Made by a program: the position numbers and the translations under genes. The notes below the pieces were generated by a model. It saw only the letters and a program-made list of their open reading frames with translations. It was not told the origin of the DNA and searched no databases. From positions 1 to 55,388 of the forward strand of contig JARUKX010000023.1 of the NCBI GenBank assembly GCA_029688825.1: DNA of 55,388 nucleotides, in the 5' to 3' direction. Positions 26,751-34,967 of this stretch are shown here, piece after piece (position 1 is the first letter of the stretch; each line of letters opens with the position of its first letter). This stretch comes from Haloarculaceae archaeon H-GB1-1. GTDB taxonomy: Archaea; Halobacteriota; Halobacteria; Halobacteriales; Haloarculaceae.

Positions 26751-27599
26751 TCACTCGACCATCCGCTCGATCTCGGTGACGAGGATGCCGCTCGCGCCCA
26801 CCGCTTCGAGGTCGTTGATCGTCTCGAAGATGTCCTGCTCGTCGACGACGGCGTGGACGGCGACGGAGTCGCTGCCGGCGATGTCCATGACCGTCGGGCC
26901 GCCGAGGCCGGGAATCACGTCCTTCACGTCGTCGAGTCGGTCCTCGGGCGCGTTCATCATCAGGTAGCGCTTGCCGTCGGCAGAGAGGACGGACTGGAGC
27001 GCCATGGTCGTCTGCTGGACCTTCTCGTCGTCGACGACATCGTCGCGCGCGAACAGGCGGACGGAGCTCTGGAGGACCTCGGCGACGATACCGAGGCGGT
27101 TCATCCGGAGCGTGGTGCCCGTCGACGTGATGTCGACGATAGCGTCGGCGATGTCGACGTGCGGCGTGAGTTCCGTCGCGCCGGAGACCTCGGCGACGTC
27201 GACCTCGACCTCTCGCTCGGCGAAGTACTGTTCGGTGACGTGCGGGAACTCCGTGGCGACGGTCCCGCCGTCGAGGTCGGCGACCGTCTCGATGTCGCCG
27301 TCCTCGGGTGCGGCGAGGACGAGCCGGCACGTCCCGAACTCGAGGTCGAGCAGCTCCTCGAGGTTTCCGGGGTCGGCCTCGCGGGCCTGATCGAGGCCGG
27401 TGATGCCGACGTCGGCAGCGCCGTCGGAGACGTACTCGGGGATGTCCGACGCGCGAGCGTACAGCACCGTCACGTCGGGGTCGACGGTCTCGGCGTAGAG
27501 TTTGCGGTCGGCACCGTCGACGACGTGCAGGCCGGCGCGTTCCAGCAGTTCGACCGACGGATCGTGCAGACGGCCCTTGTTGGGCACGGCGATGCGCAT
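26751..27599 (-). CDS. hisG: ATP phosphoribosyltransferase, long form
   Basis: Catalyses the first step of histidine synthesis, joining ATP and PRPP. The 282-aa protein starts [18 protein letters not shown] (ATG at 27599; the open frame extends 39 bp further). [13 protein letters not shown] is the PRPP-binding region of this family and [13 protein letters not shown] is another conserved loop. The final ~75 residues form the ACT-like regulatory domain of long-form HisG, so histidine feedback is expected and no HisZ is needed. No other his gene is adjacent, as is usual in haloarchaea. Confidence 0.95.
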   Translation of the reverse strand: MRIAVPNKGRLHDPSVELLERAGLHVVDGADRKLYAETVDPDVTVLYARASDIPEYVSDGAADVGITGLDQAREADPGNLEELLDLEFGTCRLVLAAPEDGDIETVADLDGGTVATEFPHVTEQYFAEREVEVDVAEVSGATELTPHVDIADAIVDITSTGTTLRMNRLGIVAEVLQSSVRLFARDDVVDDEKVQQTTMALQSVLSADGKRYLMMNAPEDRLDDVKDVIPGLGGPTVMDIAGSDSVAVHAVVDEQDIFETINDLEAVGASGILVTEIERMVE

Positions 27600-27646
27600 A
27601 CCCTCACTGGCACACCCTCGGGCAACTGTCTTTCGCACGCCGAGCG

Positions 27647-28189
27647 CTACGGCAGCAGTTCCTCGTACTCCGCCTCGGAGTCGGCATCGGCCAGGGCTTC
27701 GAGTTCCTCGCGGCCGTCACAGCCGGCCATCGACGGCTGTACCTCGTCCGGGTCCAGTTGTCCGTGCGCGATGAATGCACGGATGGCAAGCTCGGCGGAC
27801 TCTTCGCCGGGGCCTTCGCCCGGCGGTTCGGGTTCGGTAGTGACGGCGAACTCCGTGAGCTGTCTGGTGGTCGGCGGGAACCCGCTCGACGCGTACCCGT
27901 ACCTGAAGAACACCGGAGACTCGGACTGTATCGTCGTGTAGATGTCGTCGTAGGACTCGACGTCCATCGACGCGACGACGGTAATCCCGTTTCGATTCAG
28001 GCCGCCGACGTTGAACGCCCAGCCGAGCTGGGTCGGAACGTCGCCCGGTCGGTAGAAGTTGAGGAACGCTCGATTCCGGATGCCGCTGAAGAAGGGCGTG
28101 CTGTCGATGCGGATGGTCCGCGTCGTCGACCGGTCCCGAGGGTCGATCGTCAGTTCGTACGTGTCGATCTCGAACTGGTCGAGTGGCAT
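27647..28189 (-). CDS. Hypothetical haloarchaeal protein
   Basis: A 180-aa soluble, acidic protein. The first ~120 residues look beta-rich (repeated strands such as [25 protein letters not shown]), then a Glu/Pro/Gly linker ([12 protein letters not shown]) and a helical acidic tail. There are no membrane segments, signal or catalytic motif. A clear TATA box lies 27 bp upstream of its ATG, indicating a real leaderless gene. I do not recognise the family. Confidence 0.65.
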   Translation of the reverse strand: MPLDQFEIDTYELTIDPRDRSTTRTIRIDSTPFFSGIRNRAFLNFYRPGDVPTQLGWAFNVGGLNRNGITVVASMDVESYDDIYTTIQSESPVFFRYGYASSGFPPTTRQLTEFAVTTEPEPPGEGPGEESAELAIRAFIAHGQLDPDEVQPSMAGCDGREELEALADADSEAEYEELLP

Positions 28190-28208
28190 GGCTAACGTAA
28201 CAGTATTC

Positions 28209-28222
28209 CTATATTTATACAG
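28209..28222 (-). promoter_or_regulatory. TATA box of the gene at 27647-28189
   Basis: Minus strand reads GTATAAATAT, centred 27 bp upstream of the start at 28189. It is among the best TATA matches in the window. Confidence 0.6.
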
Positions 28223-28300
28223 TCCCTTACGACAGGACAGCTACAGTTCCGAGAGAGCGGGAGGAGAGCCCACACGTCGTCCCGACGACCGCCTCCCGAC

Positions 28301-28310
28301 AGTATAAGGT
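28301..28310 (+). promoter_or_regulatory. TATA box of the SAH deaminase gene
   Basis: AGTATAAGGT lies about 29 bp before the ATG at 28334, giving a leaderless transcript. Confidence 0.55.
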
Positions 28311-28333
28311 ACCGTCCACTGCAACGCCAGCGC

Positions 28334-29626
28334 ATGAGTACGCTGCACGTTGCAGGTGGGAGGGTACTGCGGCCCGACATGACAATCGAGGACGCCGACG
28401 TCCTCGTCGACCAGGACGCCGGCGAGATACTCGCGGTCGGCGACGTCGAGGGCGGCGACGAGCGGCTGGATGCCTCCGGCGGCCTCGTCATCCCCGGTCT
28501 CGTGAACGCTCACTGTCACGTCTCCATGACGCTCCTGCGGGGCAACGCCGACGACAAGCCCCTGGACGCGTGGCTCCAGGAGGACATCTGGCCGGTCGAG
28601 GCCGAACTCACGCCCGACGACATCCGCGTCGGCGCAGAACTCGGGCTCGTCGAGATGATCCGCGGCGGGGTCACCAGCTTCGCGGACATGTACTTCGAGG
28701 TGCCCGATGTCGTCGACGCCATCGACCGAGCCGGGATGCGCGCGCTCGTCGGGTACGGCTCCATCACCATCGGTCGCGACGAGGACGAGGCCCGCGAGGA
28801 CATGGCACGCGGAATCGAGGTCGCCCGCGAACTCGACGGGGCCGCCGACGGCCGCGTCACCACGGCGTACATGCCCCACTCGCTGACCACGGTCGGCGAG
28901 CAGTACCTCGAGGAGTTCGTGCCACAGGCCCGCGAGGCCGGCCTTCGGCTCCACTATCACGCCAACGAGACGGTCGACGAGGTCGACCCCATCGTCGAGG
29001 AACACGGCCACCGACCCATGGAGTACGCCGACGACCTCGACATGCTCGGCTCCGACGACTTCTTCGCCCACGGCGTCCACCTCGACGAGAGCGAGATCGA
29101 CCTGCTCGCCGAGCGCGGGACGAGCGTCGTCCACTGCCCGGCGTCGAACATGAAGCTCGCGAGCGGGATGGCCCCCGTGCAGGACCTGCTCGACGCGGGC
29201 GTCACCGTCGGCCTCGGCACGGACGGCGCGGCGTCGAACAACGACCTCGACATGTTCGGCGAGATGCGCGACGCCGCCATGCTCGGCAAGCTCGCCGCCA
29301 ACGACGCCAGCGCCGTCGCTGCCGAATCCGTCGTCGAGATGGCCACTGCCGGCGGGGCGGACGTCCTCGGCATCGATAGCGGCCGCATCGAAGCCGGCGC
29401 GAACGCCGACCTCGCCGTCGTCGACCTGGAAGCCGCACACCTCACGCCACACCACGACCTCGTCAGCCACCTGACCTACGCCGTCAAGGGCAGCGACGTC
29501 CGTCACACCGTCTGCGACGGCACGGTCCTCATGCGCGACCGCGACGTGCTGACGCTGGACGAGGACGCCGTCCGCGAACGGGCGGAGTCCCACGCTGCGG
29601 ACCTGATCGCTCGAGCCGAAAACTAA
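28334..29626 (+). CDS. mtaD: S-adenosylhomocysteine / methylthioadenosine deaminase
   Basis: A 430-aa amidohydrolase that removes the 6-amino group from SAH, MTA or related adenosines. The metal-binding start is NAHCHVSMTLLRG, followed by HYHANET, FAHGVHLDESE and LGTDGAASNNDLDMF, the order of the MtaD/DadD group. There is no signal peptide, so it is cytosolic. The SAH hydrolase gene follows one gene later, suggesting a shared recycling role: deaminated SAH can also be cleaved by some archaeal hydrolases. Exact substrate preference cannot be read from sequence. Confidence 0.92.
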   Translation: MSTLHVAGGRVLRPDMTIEDADVLVDQDAGEILAVGDVEGGDERLDASGGLVIPGLVNAHCHVSMTLLRGNADDKPLDAWLQEDIWPVEAELTPDDIRVGAELGLVEMIRGGVTSFADMYFEVPDVVDAIDRAGMRALVGYGSITIGRDEDEAREDMARGIEVARELDGAADGRVTTAYMPHSLTTVGEQYLEEFVPQAREAGLRLHYHANETVDEVDPIVEEHGHRPMEYADDLDMLGSDDFFAHGVHLDESEIDLLAERGTSVVHCPASNMKLASGMAPVQDLLDAGVTVGLGTDGAASNNDLDMFGEMRDAAMLGKLAANDASAVAAESVVEMATAGGADVLGIDSGRIEAGANADLAVVDLEAAHLTPHHDLVSHLTYAVKGSDVRHTVCDGTVLMRDRDVLTLDEDAVRERAESHAADLIARAEN

Positions 29627-29740
29627 ACGCTCAGCGGGCAGCATAAACCCAATTCGACTATCTCAGCCGGTTCTGAAGGAACTGGAGGGACTGAACGAGA
29701 GCCCTCCTTTATTCCCTCGTCGGTCGCGGAACAGGGTGAG

Positions 29741-30886
29741 ATGAACCACAGACTAGCCGCCCTGGCTTCGGTCGCGATCCTCCTCGTGGCTTCCCTCGGA
29801 CCGGGAAGCGCGACGGTCGCGGCCGCCGCAGGGAACACGGCGGGGAACGCCCCCCTGGACGTATCGATCTCGCAGACGACAGAGGACGTCGAGATAGACG
29901 TCACGCGCAACGACACCGGCGTCGCGAACGCGACGGTGAACGTCACGGCCCACAACGGCACGTACGCCGGCGTGGGTGAACACGAAACGGACGCGAACGG
30001 AACGGTATCGCTCGTCCTCCCCGAGGAGAACGTGACCGTCGAAGCCGTCGCCGTCGACGGCAACGACACCGCGAACGCGACCGCGACGCTCGTCGGCGTC
30101 GAGCCCGAACTGGAACTCACCGTCGAGGAGACCGCGGACGACGTCGAAGTCCTGGTCACGCGCAACGGGACAGCCGTCGAGAACGCGACCGTGAACGTCA
30201 CCTCGGAGAACGGAACCTACGACGGTGACGGCGAGTACGCGACCGGGGCAGACGGCGTGGCGAACCTGCCGACGCCCGAGACGGCGGTCACCGTGGAGCT
30301 CGTCGCCACCGAGGACGACGATTCAGTCGCCCGCACCGTCGAACTCACGCCCGCAGAGGAGCGCTACGAGAACTTCGGCCAGCGCGTCTCCGCGTACACA
30401 CAGGAACTGGTCGACGAGGACAGCTCGGACGTCGGCCTGTGGGTCTCCGCGTTCGTGACCGAGCACAACCCCGGAAACCCGCCCGCACACGCGGGTCCGA
30501 ACCAGGAACGCCGCGAGAACTCGCCAGAGAACGGTGAGCAGCCCACGGCGACGGAAACGGATTCCGCCGAGGACGACGAGTCAGACGAAGCCATCACCGA
30601 GGACGCAGCCGACAGTGACGAGTCCGATGCCGAGACGAGCGAGAACGACGCCACGGCCGCGGACGACGCGCAGTCCGATGACGAGGACGACACCGAGACG
30701 GCAGAGAACGACGACGAATCCGTGAGCGACGAGCCGTCCGATGATGAATCCGTGGACGACGAATCAGGGGAGGACGACGGACACCCGGGCAACGGCAAGG
30801 CGAAGGGCCACGGCAGTGCAACGGATGACGGACCCGGCAACGGCAACGGCAACTCACCAGGCAACGGCAAGGCCAAAGGCCGCTGA
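29741..30886 (+). CDS. Secreted acidic protein with two beta-sandwich repeats and Gly-Asn-Lys tail
   Basis: A 381-aa protein with a Sec-type signal (residues 1-30). Two tandem repeats of about 75 aa follow (about 45-120 and 120-200). Each contains a TxDVEhxVTRN start, an ANATVNVT or ENATVNVT strand and a NGTYxGxGE turn, like Ig-like/CNA-B stalk domains. Many N-x-T/S sequons suggest N-glycosylation. A short helical part and a ~90-residue Asp/Glu/Ser/Thr region come next, then GNGKAKG repeats. There is no PGF-CTERM or lipobox, so it may be released. A possible TATA (TTTATT) lies about 31 bp upstream. Confidence 0.75.
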   Translation: MNHRLAALASVAILLVASLGPGSATVAAAAGNTAGNAPLDVSISQTTEDVEIDVTRNDTGVANATVNVTAHNGTYAGVGEHETDANGTVSLVLPEENVTVEAVAVDGNDTANATATLVGVEPELELTVEETADDVEVLVTRNGTAVENATVNVTSENGTYDGDGEYATGADGVANLPTPETAVTVELVATEDDDSVARTVELTPAEERYENFGQRVSAYTQELVDEDSSDVGLWVSAFVTEHNPGNPPAHAGPNQERRENSPENGEQPTATETDSAEDDESDEAITEDAADSDESDAETSENDATAADDAQSDDEDDTETAENDDESVSDEPSDDESVDDESGEDDGHPGNGKAKGHGSATDDGPGNGNGNSPGNGKAKGR

Positions 30887-30968
30887 AACAGACCTCGACC
30901 CCCAGCGACGCACCGTTCGGTCGGCTCGCTTCGGTAGCGTTTTCAGCCGTCTGGTCCTTCCACCGGCT

Positions 30969-32246
30969 ATGGCCGACCGTATCACGAATCTTCTCGACGA
31001 CCCGGAGACGGCCCGCGAAGAGGGCCGCCGGAAGATGGACTGGGCGAAACAGCACATGCCGATCCTCGAATCGCTACGCGAGGACTTCGAGGCCGACCAG
31101 CCGTTCGGTGGCGAGGTCGTCGGCATGGCGATGCACGTCGAAGCGAAGACGGCAGTGCTCGCCGAGACCATCGCAGCGGGTGGAGCAGAAGTCGCCATCA
31201 CCGGCTGTAATCCGCTGTCGACCCACGACGACGTCAGCGCCGCGCTCGACGCGGTCGAGGGCGTCACCTCCTACGCGGAACGCGGCGTCGACGACGAGGC
31301 CTACTACGAGGCCATCGACGCCGTCCTCGAACACGAACCGACCATCACGGTCGACGACGGGGGCGACCTCGTGATGCGCGTCCACGAACACTACCCCGAA
31401 CTCATCGAGACCATCATCGGCGGCTGCGAGGAGACGACCACCGGCGTCCACCGTCTGCGCGCGATGGACGACGACGGCGCACTCGACTACCCGATGTTCG
31501 CCGTCAACGACACGCCGATGAAGCACCTGTTCGACAACGTCCACGGCACCGGCGAGGCCTCGCTCTCATCCATCGCCATGACGACGAACCTCTCGTGGGC
31601 CAGCAAGACCGTCGTCGTCGGCGGCTACGGCTACTGCGGCAAGGGCGTCGCGAAGAAGGCCGCTGGCCAGAACGCGAACGTCATCGTCACCGAGGTCGAA
31701 CCCCGCCGCGCGCTGGAAGCCCACATGGAGGGCTACGACGTCATGCCGATGGACGAGGCCGCCGCGAAGGGAGACGTCTTCATCACGACGACCGGCAACC
31801 GCGACGTCATCACCCGCGAGCACTTCGAGCAGATGCAGGACGGCGTCCTGCTGGCCAACGCCGGTCACTTCGACGTGGAGATCAACCTCGACCAGCTGTC
31901 GGACCTCGCCGTCGACACCTACGAAGCCCGCGACGGCGTGCAGGCCTACGAACTCGACGACGGCCGCCGACTGAACGTCCTCGCCGAGGGCCGCCTCGTG
32001 AACCTCGCGACGCCCATCTCGCTGGGCCACCCCGTCGAGGTCATGGACCAGAGCTTCGGCGTGCAGGCCGTCGGCGTCCGCGAACTCGTCGAGAACGGCG
32101 ACGAATACGAGGCCGGCGTCCACGACCTCCCCGACGATCTCGACCGCGAAGTCGCCGAGATCAAGCTGGCTGCCGATGGAGTCGAGCTCGACTCGCTCAA
32201 CGACGAGCAACGCGAGTATATGGAGTCGTGGCAGCACGGGACGTAG
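30969..32246 (+). CDS. ahcY: S-adenosylhomocysteine hydrolase
   Basis: A 425-aa NAD-dependent enzyme splitting SAH into homocysteine and adenosine, relieving inhibition of methyltransferases. The substrate part shows AITGCNPLSTHDDVSAAL and ITVDDGGDL. The NAD-binding fold reads VVVGGYGYCGKGVAKKA, with TTTGNRDVI after it. LLANAGHFDVEI and the C-terminal LGHPVEVMDQSFGVQ complete the family. The ATG at 30969 follows a GTTTTCA element by about 28 bp. It follows the acidic secreted-protein gene by 82 bp. Confidence 0.96.
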   Translation: MADRITNLLDDPETAREEGRRKMDWAKQHMPILESLREDFEADQPFGGEVVGMAMHVEAKTAVLAETIAAGGAEVAITGCNPLSTHDDVSAALDAVEGVTSYAERGVDDEAYYEAIDAVLEHEPTITVDDGGDLVMRVHEHYPELIETIIGGCEETTTGVHRLRAMDDDGALDYPMFAVNDTPMKHLFDNVHGTGEASLSSIAMTTNLSWASKTVVVGGYGYCGKGVAKKAAGQNANVIVTEVEPRRALEAHMEGYDVMPMDEAAAKGDVFITTTGNRDVITREHFEQMQDGVLLANAGHFDVEINLDQLSDLAVDTYEARDGVQAYELDDGRRLNVLAEGRLVNLATPISLGHPVEVMDQSFGVQAVGVRELVENGDEYEAGVHDLPDDLDREVAEIKLAADGVELDSLNDEQREYMESWQHGT

Positions 32247-32280
32247 GTGATTTGAGCGAGCAGCGCGAGCGAAAATCACC
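32246..32280 (+). terminator. Stem-loop after ahcY
   Basis: GGTGATTT (32246-32253) pairs perfectly with AAATCACC (32273-32280) around a 19-nt GC-rich loop, starting at the last base of the ahcY stop codon. There is no U-run, so the terminator role is tentative. Confidence 0.4.
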
Positions 32281-32409
32281 GAAAATGCGAGCGGGGAGCG
32301 GAGCGACCCGTGAGCAGCGAGGCGCTCGCAGAGCGCCTCGGGAAAGCGAGCGGCGGAGCCGCGAGTAGGGAGAGTCGAACGAAGTGAGAACCTCCGAAAA
32401 TGCGAGCGG
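32279..32409. repeat. Direct 16-bp repeats and GC hairpins between ahcY and the methyltransferase
   Basis: An identical 16-mer (CCGAAAATGCGAGCGG) occurs at 32279-32294 and 32394-32409, 115 bp apart. Between them lie a perfect 10-bp hairpin with GCA loop (32318-32340) and GCGGC-GGA-GCCGC; after the second copy comes GCGGC-ATA-GCCGC. It resembles REP-like or decayed small palindromic elements. No gene is seen in 32247-32529 apart from this and the downstream promoter. Confidence 0.6.
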
Positions 32410-32499
32410 CATAGCCGCGAGCCGGGCGACCCGAGTAGAAGTCCTGTACGAGTACATCCACCGGGCATCGAATACCGGCCGATACGACGGGAACCACCC

Positions 32500-32507
32500 T
32501 TTTATGT
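32500..32507 (+). promoter_or_regulatory. TATA box of the methyltransferase gene
   Basis: TTTTATGT is centred about 27 bp before the ATG at 32530, fitting a leaderless transcript. Confidence 0.5.
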
Positions 32508-32529
32508 ACGCCCCCGAAACGCTCGACGT

Positions 32530-33294
32530 ATGGCTGACGGGAACGACTGGGACGCGGACGCATACGACGAGCAATACGAGTTCGTATTCGAGCACGGAGA
32601 CGCGTTGCTCCATCTGCTGGACGCAACGGCTGACGAGCGGATTCTCGACCTCGGCTGTGGGACGGGGCACCTGACGGCGGACATCTCCGACTCGGGGGCG
32701 ACGGTGGTCGGGTTGGACGGGTCGCCGGAGATGGTCTCGAAGGCGCGAGCGGTGTATCCGACCGTCGAGTTCCGAACGGGCGACGCGCGGTCGTTCGAGG
32801 TCGACGAGCCGTTCGACGCCGTGTTCTCGAACGCGGCGCTGCACTGGATTCCCGAGGAGGATCAGGAGGAACTCCTCGAATCGGTCGCGGACGCGCTCGT
32901 CCCCGGCGGGCGGTTCGTCGCCGAGATGGGCGGGACGGGGAACGTCGCGGCCATCGTCGACGCGACGCGGGCCGAACTCGCCGACCGGGGCTACGACGTG
33001 GCTTCGCCGTGGTACTTCCCGAGCGTCGGCGAGTACGCGTCTCGACTCGAAGCGGAGGGGTTCGAGGTGCGCTATGCGACGCTGTTCGACCGGGCGACGA
33101 CCCTCGAGGGCGCGGACGGCCTGCGGAACTGGCTCACGGGGTTCGGCGGCTCGTTCTTCGAGTCGGTCCCGACGGACGAGCGTGAGGACGTCGTCGCCGC
33201 CGTCGAGGACCGACTCCGGCCGGAACTGTTCGACGGCGAGAACTGGACGGCGGGCTACCGGCGGCTCCGGTTCGCGGCGCATCTGGTGGAGTGA
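32530..33294 (+). CDS. Class I SAM-dependent methyltransferase
   Basis: A 254-aa enzyme of the trans-aconitate methyltransferase/UbiE-like group. SAM-binding motif I is ILDLGCGTGHLTADI, the acidic motif II is VVGLDGSPEMV, then FRTGDARSFEV, and the motif IV region FDAVFSNAALHWI. The pattern NAALHWI(P) is typical of trans-aconitate 2-methyltransferase relatives, but the substrate is not certain. It stands alone between ahcY and hjc. Confidence 0.87.
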   Translation: MADGNDWDADAYDEQYEFVFEHGDALLHLLDATADERILDLGCGTGHLTADISDSGATVVGLDGSPEMVSKARAVYPTVEFRTGDARSFEVDEPFDAVFSNAALHWIPEEDQEELLESVADALVPGGRFVAEMGGTGNVAAIVDATRAELADRGYDVASPWYFPSVGEYASRLEAEGFEVRYATLFDRATTLEGADGLRNWLTGFGGSFFESVPTDEREDVVAAVEDRLRPELFDGENWTAGYRRLRFAAHLVE

Positions 33295-33380
33295 CGAAGC
33301 GGCAACGGGCGCGACGGTCGCGCGGCGCAGGCACCACCGAGCCAAGACGGCAGGCGAATCGGCCGCGACAGGAGCGTCCC

Positions 33381-33388
33381 TTTAAATA
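33381..33388 (+). promoter_or_regulatory. TATA box of hjc
   Basis: TTTAAATA is centred 28 bp before the ATG at 33412, so the hjc mRNA is predicted to be leaderless. Confidence 0.55.
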
Positions 33389-33411
33389 ACAGAGGTGCAA
33401 ACCAACGGCCA

Positions 33412-33939
33412 ATGGTACGGTCGAACTCGAAAGGAGACCGCCGGGAGCGCGAACTCGTCACGGCGCTCGACGAGGCGGGCTTCGCGGTCATGCGGGCCCC
33501 GGCCAGCGGGAGCGCGACCGAGCGGGAACTGCCCGACGTACTGGCCGGCGACAGCGAGACGTTCTACGCCATCGAGGCGAAATCCTCCGCCGGCGACCCC
33601 ATCTACCTCACCGGCGAGGAGGTCGAGGCGCTGGTCTACTTCGCGCGGAACTTCGGTGCGAAACCGCGCATCGCAGTCCGGTTCGACCGCGAGGACTGGT
33701 ACTTCTTCCATCCAGGAGACGATACGCTGCACATCACCGACGGCGGTAACTATCGCGTCAAGAAGGAGACGGCGCTCGCCGACGGGACCGACTTCGCGGA
33801 GTTCGTTGGCGACTCGAAGAAGGTCACGTTCGACGACCTCGCGGCGGACGACGAGCCGGACCACGACGTCCGGGAAGTGTTGCAGGCGGTCCTGGCCGAG
33901 GATCTGTCGATCGACGATGCAGTGGCGATGCTGGAGTAA
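33412..33939 (+). CDS. hjc: Holliday junction resolvase Hjc
   Basis: A 175-aa archaeal resolvase that cuts four-way DNA junctions during recombination. The nuclease residues match the Pyrococcus enzyme pattern: E12 in RRERELV, D42 in LPDVLA, and E55-x-K57 in IEAKSS. A C-terminal extension of about 40 residues ([15 protein letters not shown] onward) makes it longer than the usual 120-140 aa and is halophile-like. Its 3' end lies inside a 34-bp tandem duplication shared with the convergent gene. Confidence 0.93.
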   Translation: MVRSNSKGDRRERELVTALDEAGFAVMRAPASGSATERELPDVLAGDSETFYAIEAKSSAGDPIYLTGEEVEALVYFARNFGAKPRIAVRFDREDWYFFHPGDDTLHITDGGNYRVKKETALADGTDFAEFVGDSKKVTFDDLAADDEPDHDVREVLQAVLAEDLSIDDAVAMLE

Positions 33940-33992
33940 TCAGGTGACGACGGCCGCCGTGATTCTGGAGTAATCAGGCGACGACGGCCGCG
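33925..33992. repeat. 34-bp imperfect tandem duplication across convergent gene ends
   Basis: Units 33925-33958 and 33959-33992 differ at four positions. Each contains a copy of the hjc end (CTGGAGTAA) and of the opposite gene's end (its stop plus the final Ala-Ala-Val-Val-Ala codons). hjc terminates in the first copy and the SWIM gene in the second. Confidence 0.85.
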
Positions 33993-34609
33993 TCGTCGGT
34001 GCGACGGAGTCGCGAGTGGGGGAAGGCGTAGGTCCGGGGCTCGTCGTGTCGTGCGGCGTCGCCGACGTACACGGCGTGTACGACGAGGTCGTCGGTGGGA
34101 TAGCCGCGGTTTCCGGGATAGTCCGCGACCGTCTCGTCGACGGCTTCGATGACGTACTCGTCGGCGGCGGTGGCGGTCACCTCGGTGACGGTGAGGCGGT
34201 CGCCCGTCTCGCGGTCGAGGACCACGGTTCCGGGTTCGAGGTTGCAGTGCGCACAGACGTGCGGCGGGGCCTCGGCTTCGGGGACGAAGGTCTCGGTTCC
34301 GCAGACGCCACAGGGGACCGCTCGCTTTCCCGGCGGCGGGACCCGATGAGCCGTGATCTCGATGGCCACCCGGCGCAGGTGCTTGCAGTGCTCGCCGCGG
34401 ATCTCGTGGTCGGGACAGGTACAGCGATGGTCGGGGACGTCGACGACGTACGTCGCGCCGCTCTGGCTATCGACGGCGTAGCGGCCACCACCGAGCGGAC
34501 GGACCGCCATGCGCTCGGTCCAGGCGCGGACGGTGCGCGGGTCGAGGTCACGGAGGTCCGGTGCGAGTGCGACCTTCCGGTCCGGGGAACGGTGTTCTAT
34601 CGTGGGCAT
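33974..34609 (-). CDS. SWIM zinc-finger protein
   Basis: A 211-aa protein with a SWIM finger: CTCPDH followed by CKHLRR (about residues 83-100, pattern CxC-xn-CxH). These fingers bind DNA or protein partners. A second CxxC pair (VPCGVCGTE) and CAHC (about 120-147) could form a further zinc ribbon. A beta-rich C-terminal half follows. The ATG at 34609 gives the conserved MPTIEHRSPDRK start. It is common in haloarchaea, with unknown function. Confidence 0.8.
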   Translation of the reverse strand: MPTIEHRSPDRKVALAPDLRDLDPRTVRAWTERMAVRPLGGGRYAVDSQSGATYVVDVPDHRCTCPDHEIRGEHCKHLRRVAIEITAHRVPPPGKRAVPCGVCGTETFVPEAEAPPHVCAHCNLEPGTVVLDRETGDRLTVTEVTATAADEYVIEAVDETVADYPGNRGYPTDDLVVHAVYVGDAARHDEPRTYAFPHSRLRRTDDAAVVA

Positions 34610-34757
34610 AGTGGGACGGACACGCCTGTTTTCGAGTCTGTGTCCAGGTGAAACGTAGGTGCTCGACGACCGTAAGCCTCTCGCCGAGAGAGCCGTCGCG
34701 ACGTTCAGCGACGCGGCCTTCGAAGCGCTTTTGCCGCGCCCGAGGAAACGGGTCCGC

Positions 34758-34967
34758 ATGGAAATCGAGCGGGAAGCCCTCGTCGAAGCGGGTATCGGCG
34801 CGGGTGCCGTCGCGGTGTTCGTCGTCGCGATCTACGTCATCAGCCAGTCGTATGCGACGAACGGGGACCTCCTACCACAGGGTGGGCTGGCTATCGTGGG
34901 AAGTATCGCGCTCTTCGTGGTCGTGTTGACGCTCGCCGGCTTCTGGCTGGAGCAACAGGAGTTCTAG
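34758..34967 (+). CDS. Two-helix membrane protein (DUF7472-like)
   Basis: A 69-aa protein with two hydrophobic helices (about residues 10-30 and 42-63) and an acidic N-terminus. It overlaps the 3' end of priL by 4 bp on the opposite strand. The ATG at 34758 is chosen because upstream codons code for low-complexity sequence with no conserved feature. It is a small haloarchaeal membrane protein with no known role. Confidence 0.62.
   Translation: MEIEREALVEAGIGAGAVAVFVVAIYVISQSYATNGDLLPQGGLAIVGSIALFVVVLTLAGFWLEQQEF

Noticed and set aside
32279-32409. CRISPR-like repeat
   Set aside because: Only two copies of a 16-bp word are present with no regular spacer series and no cas genes.
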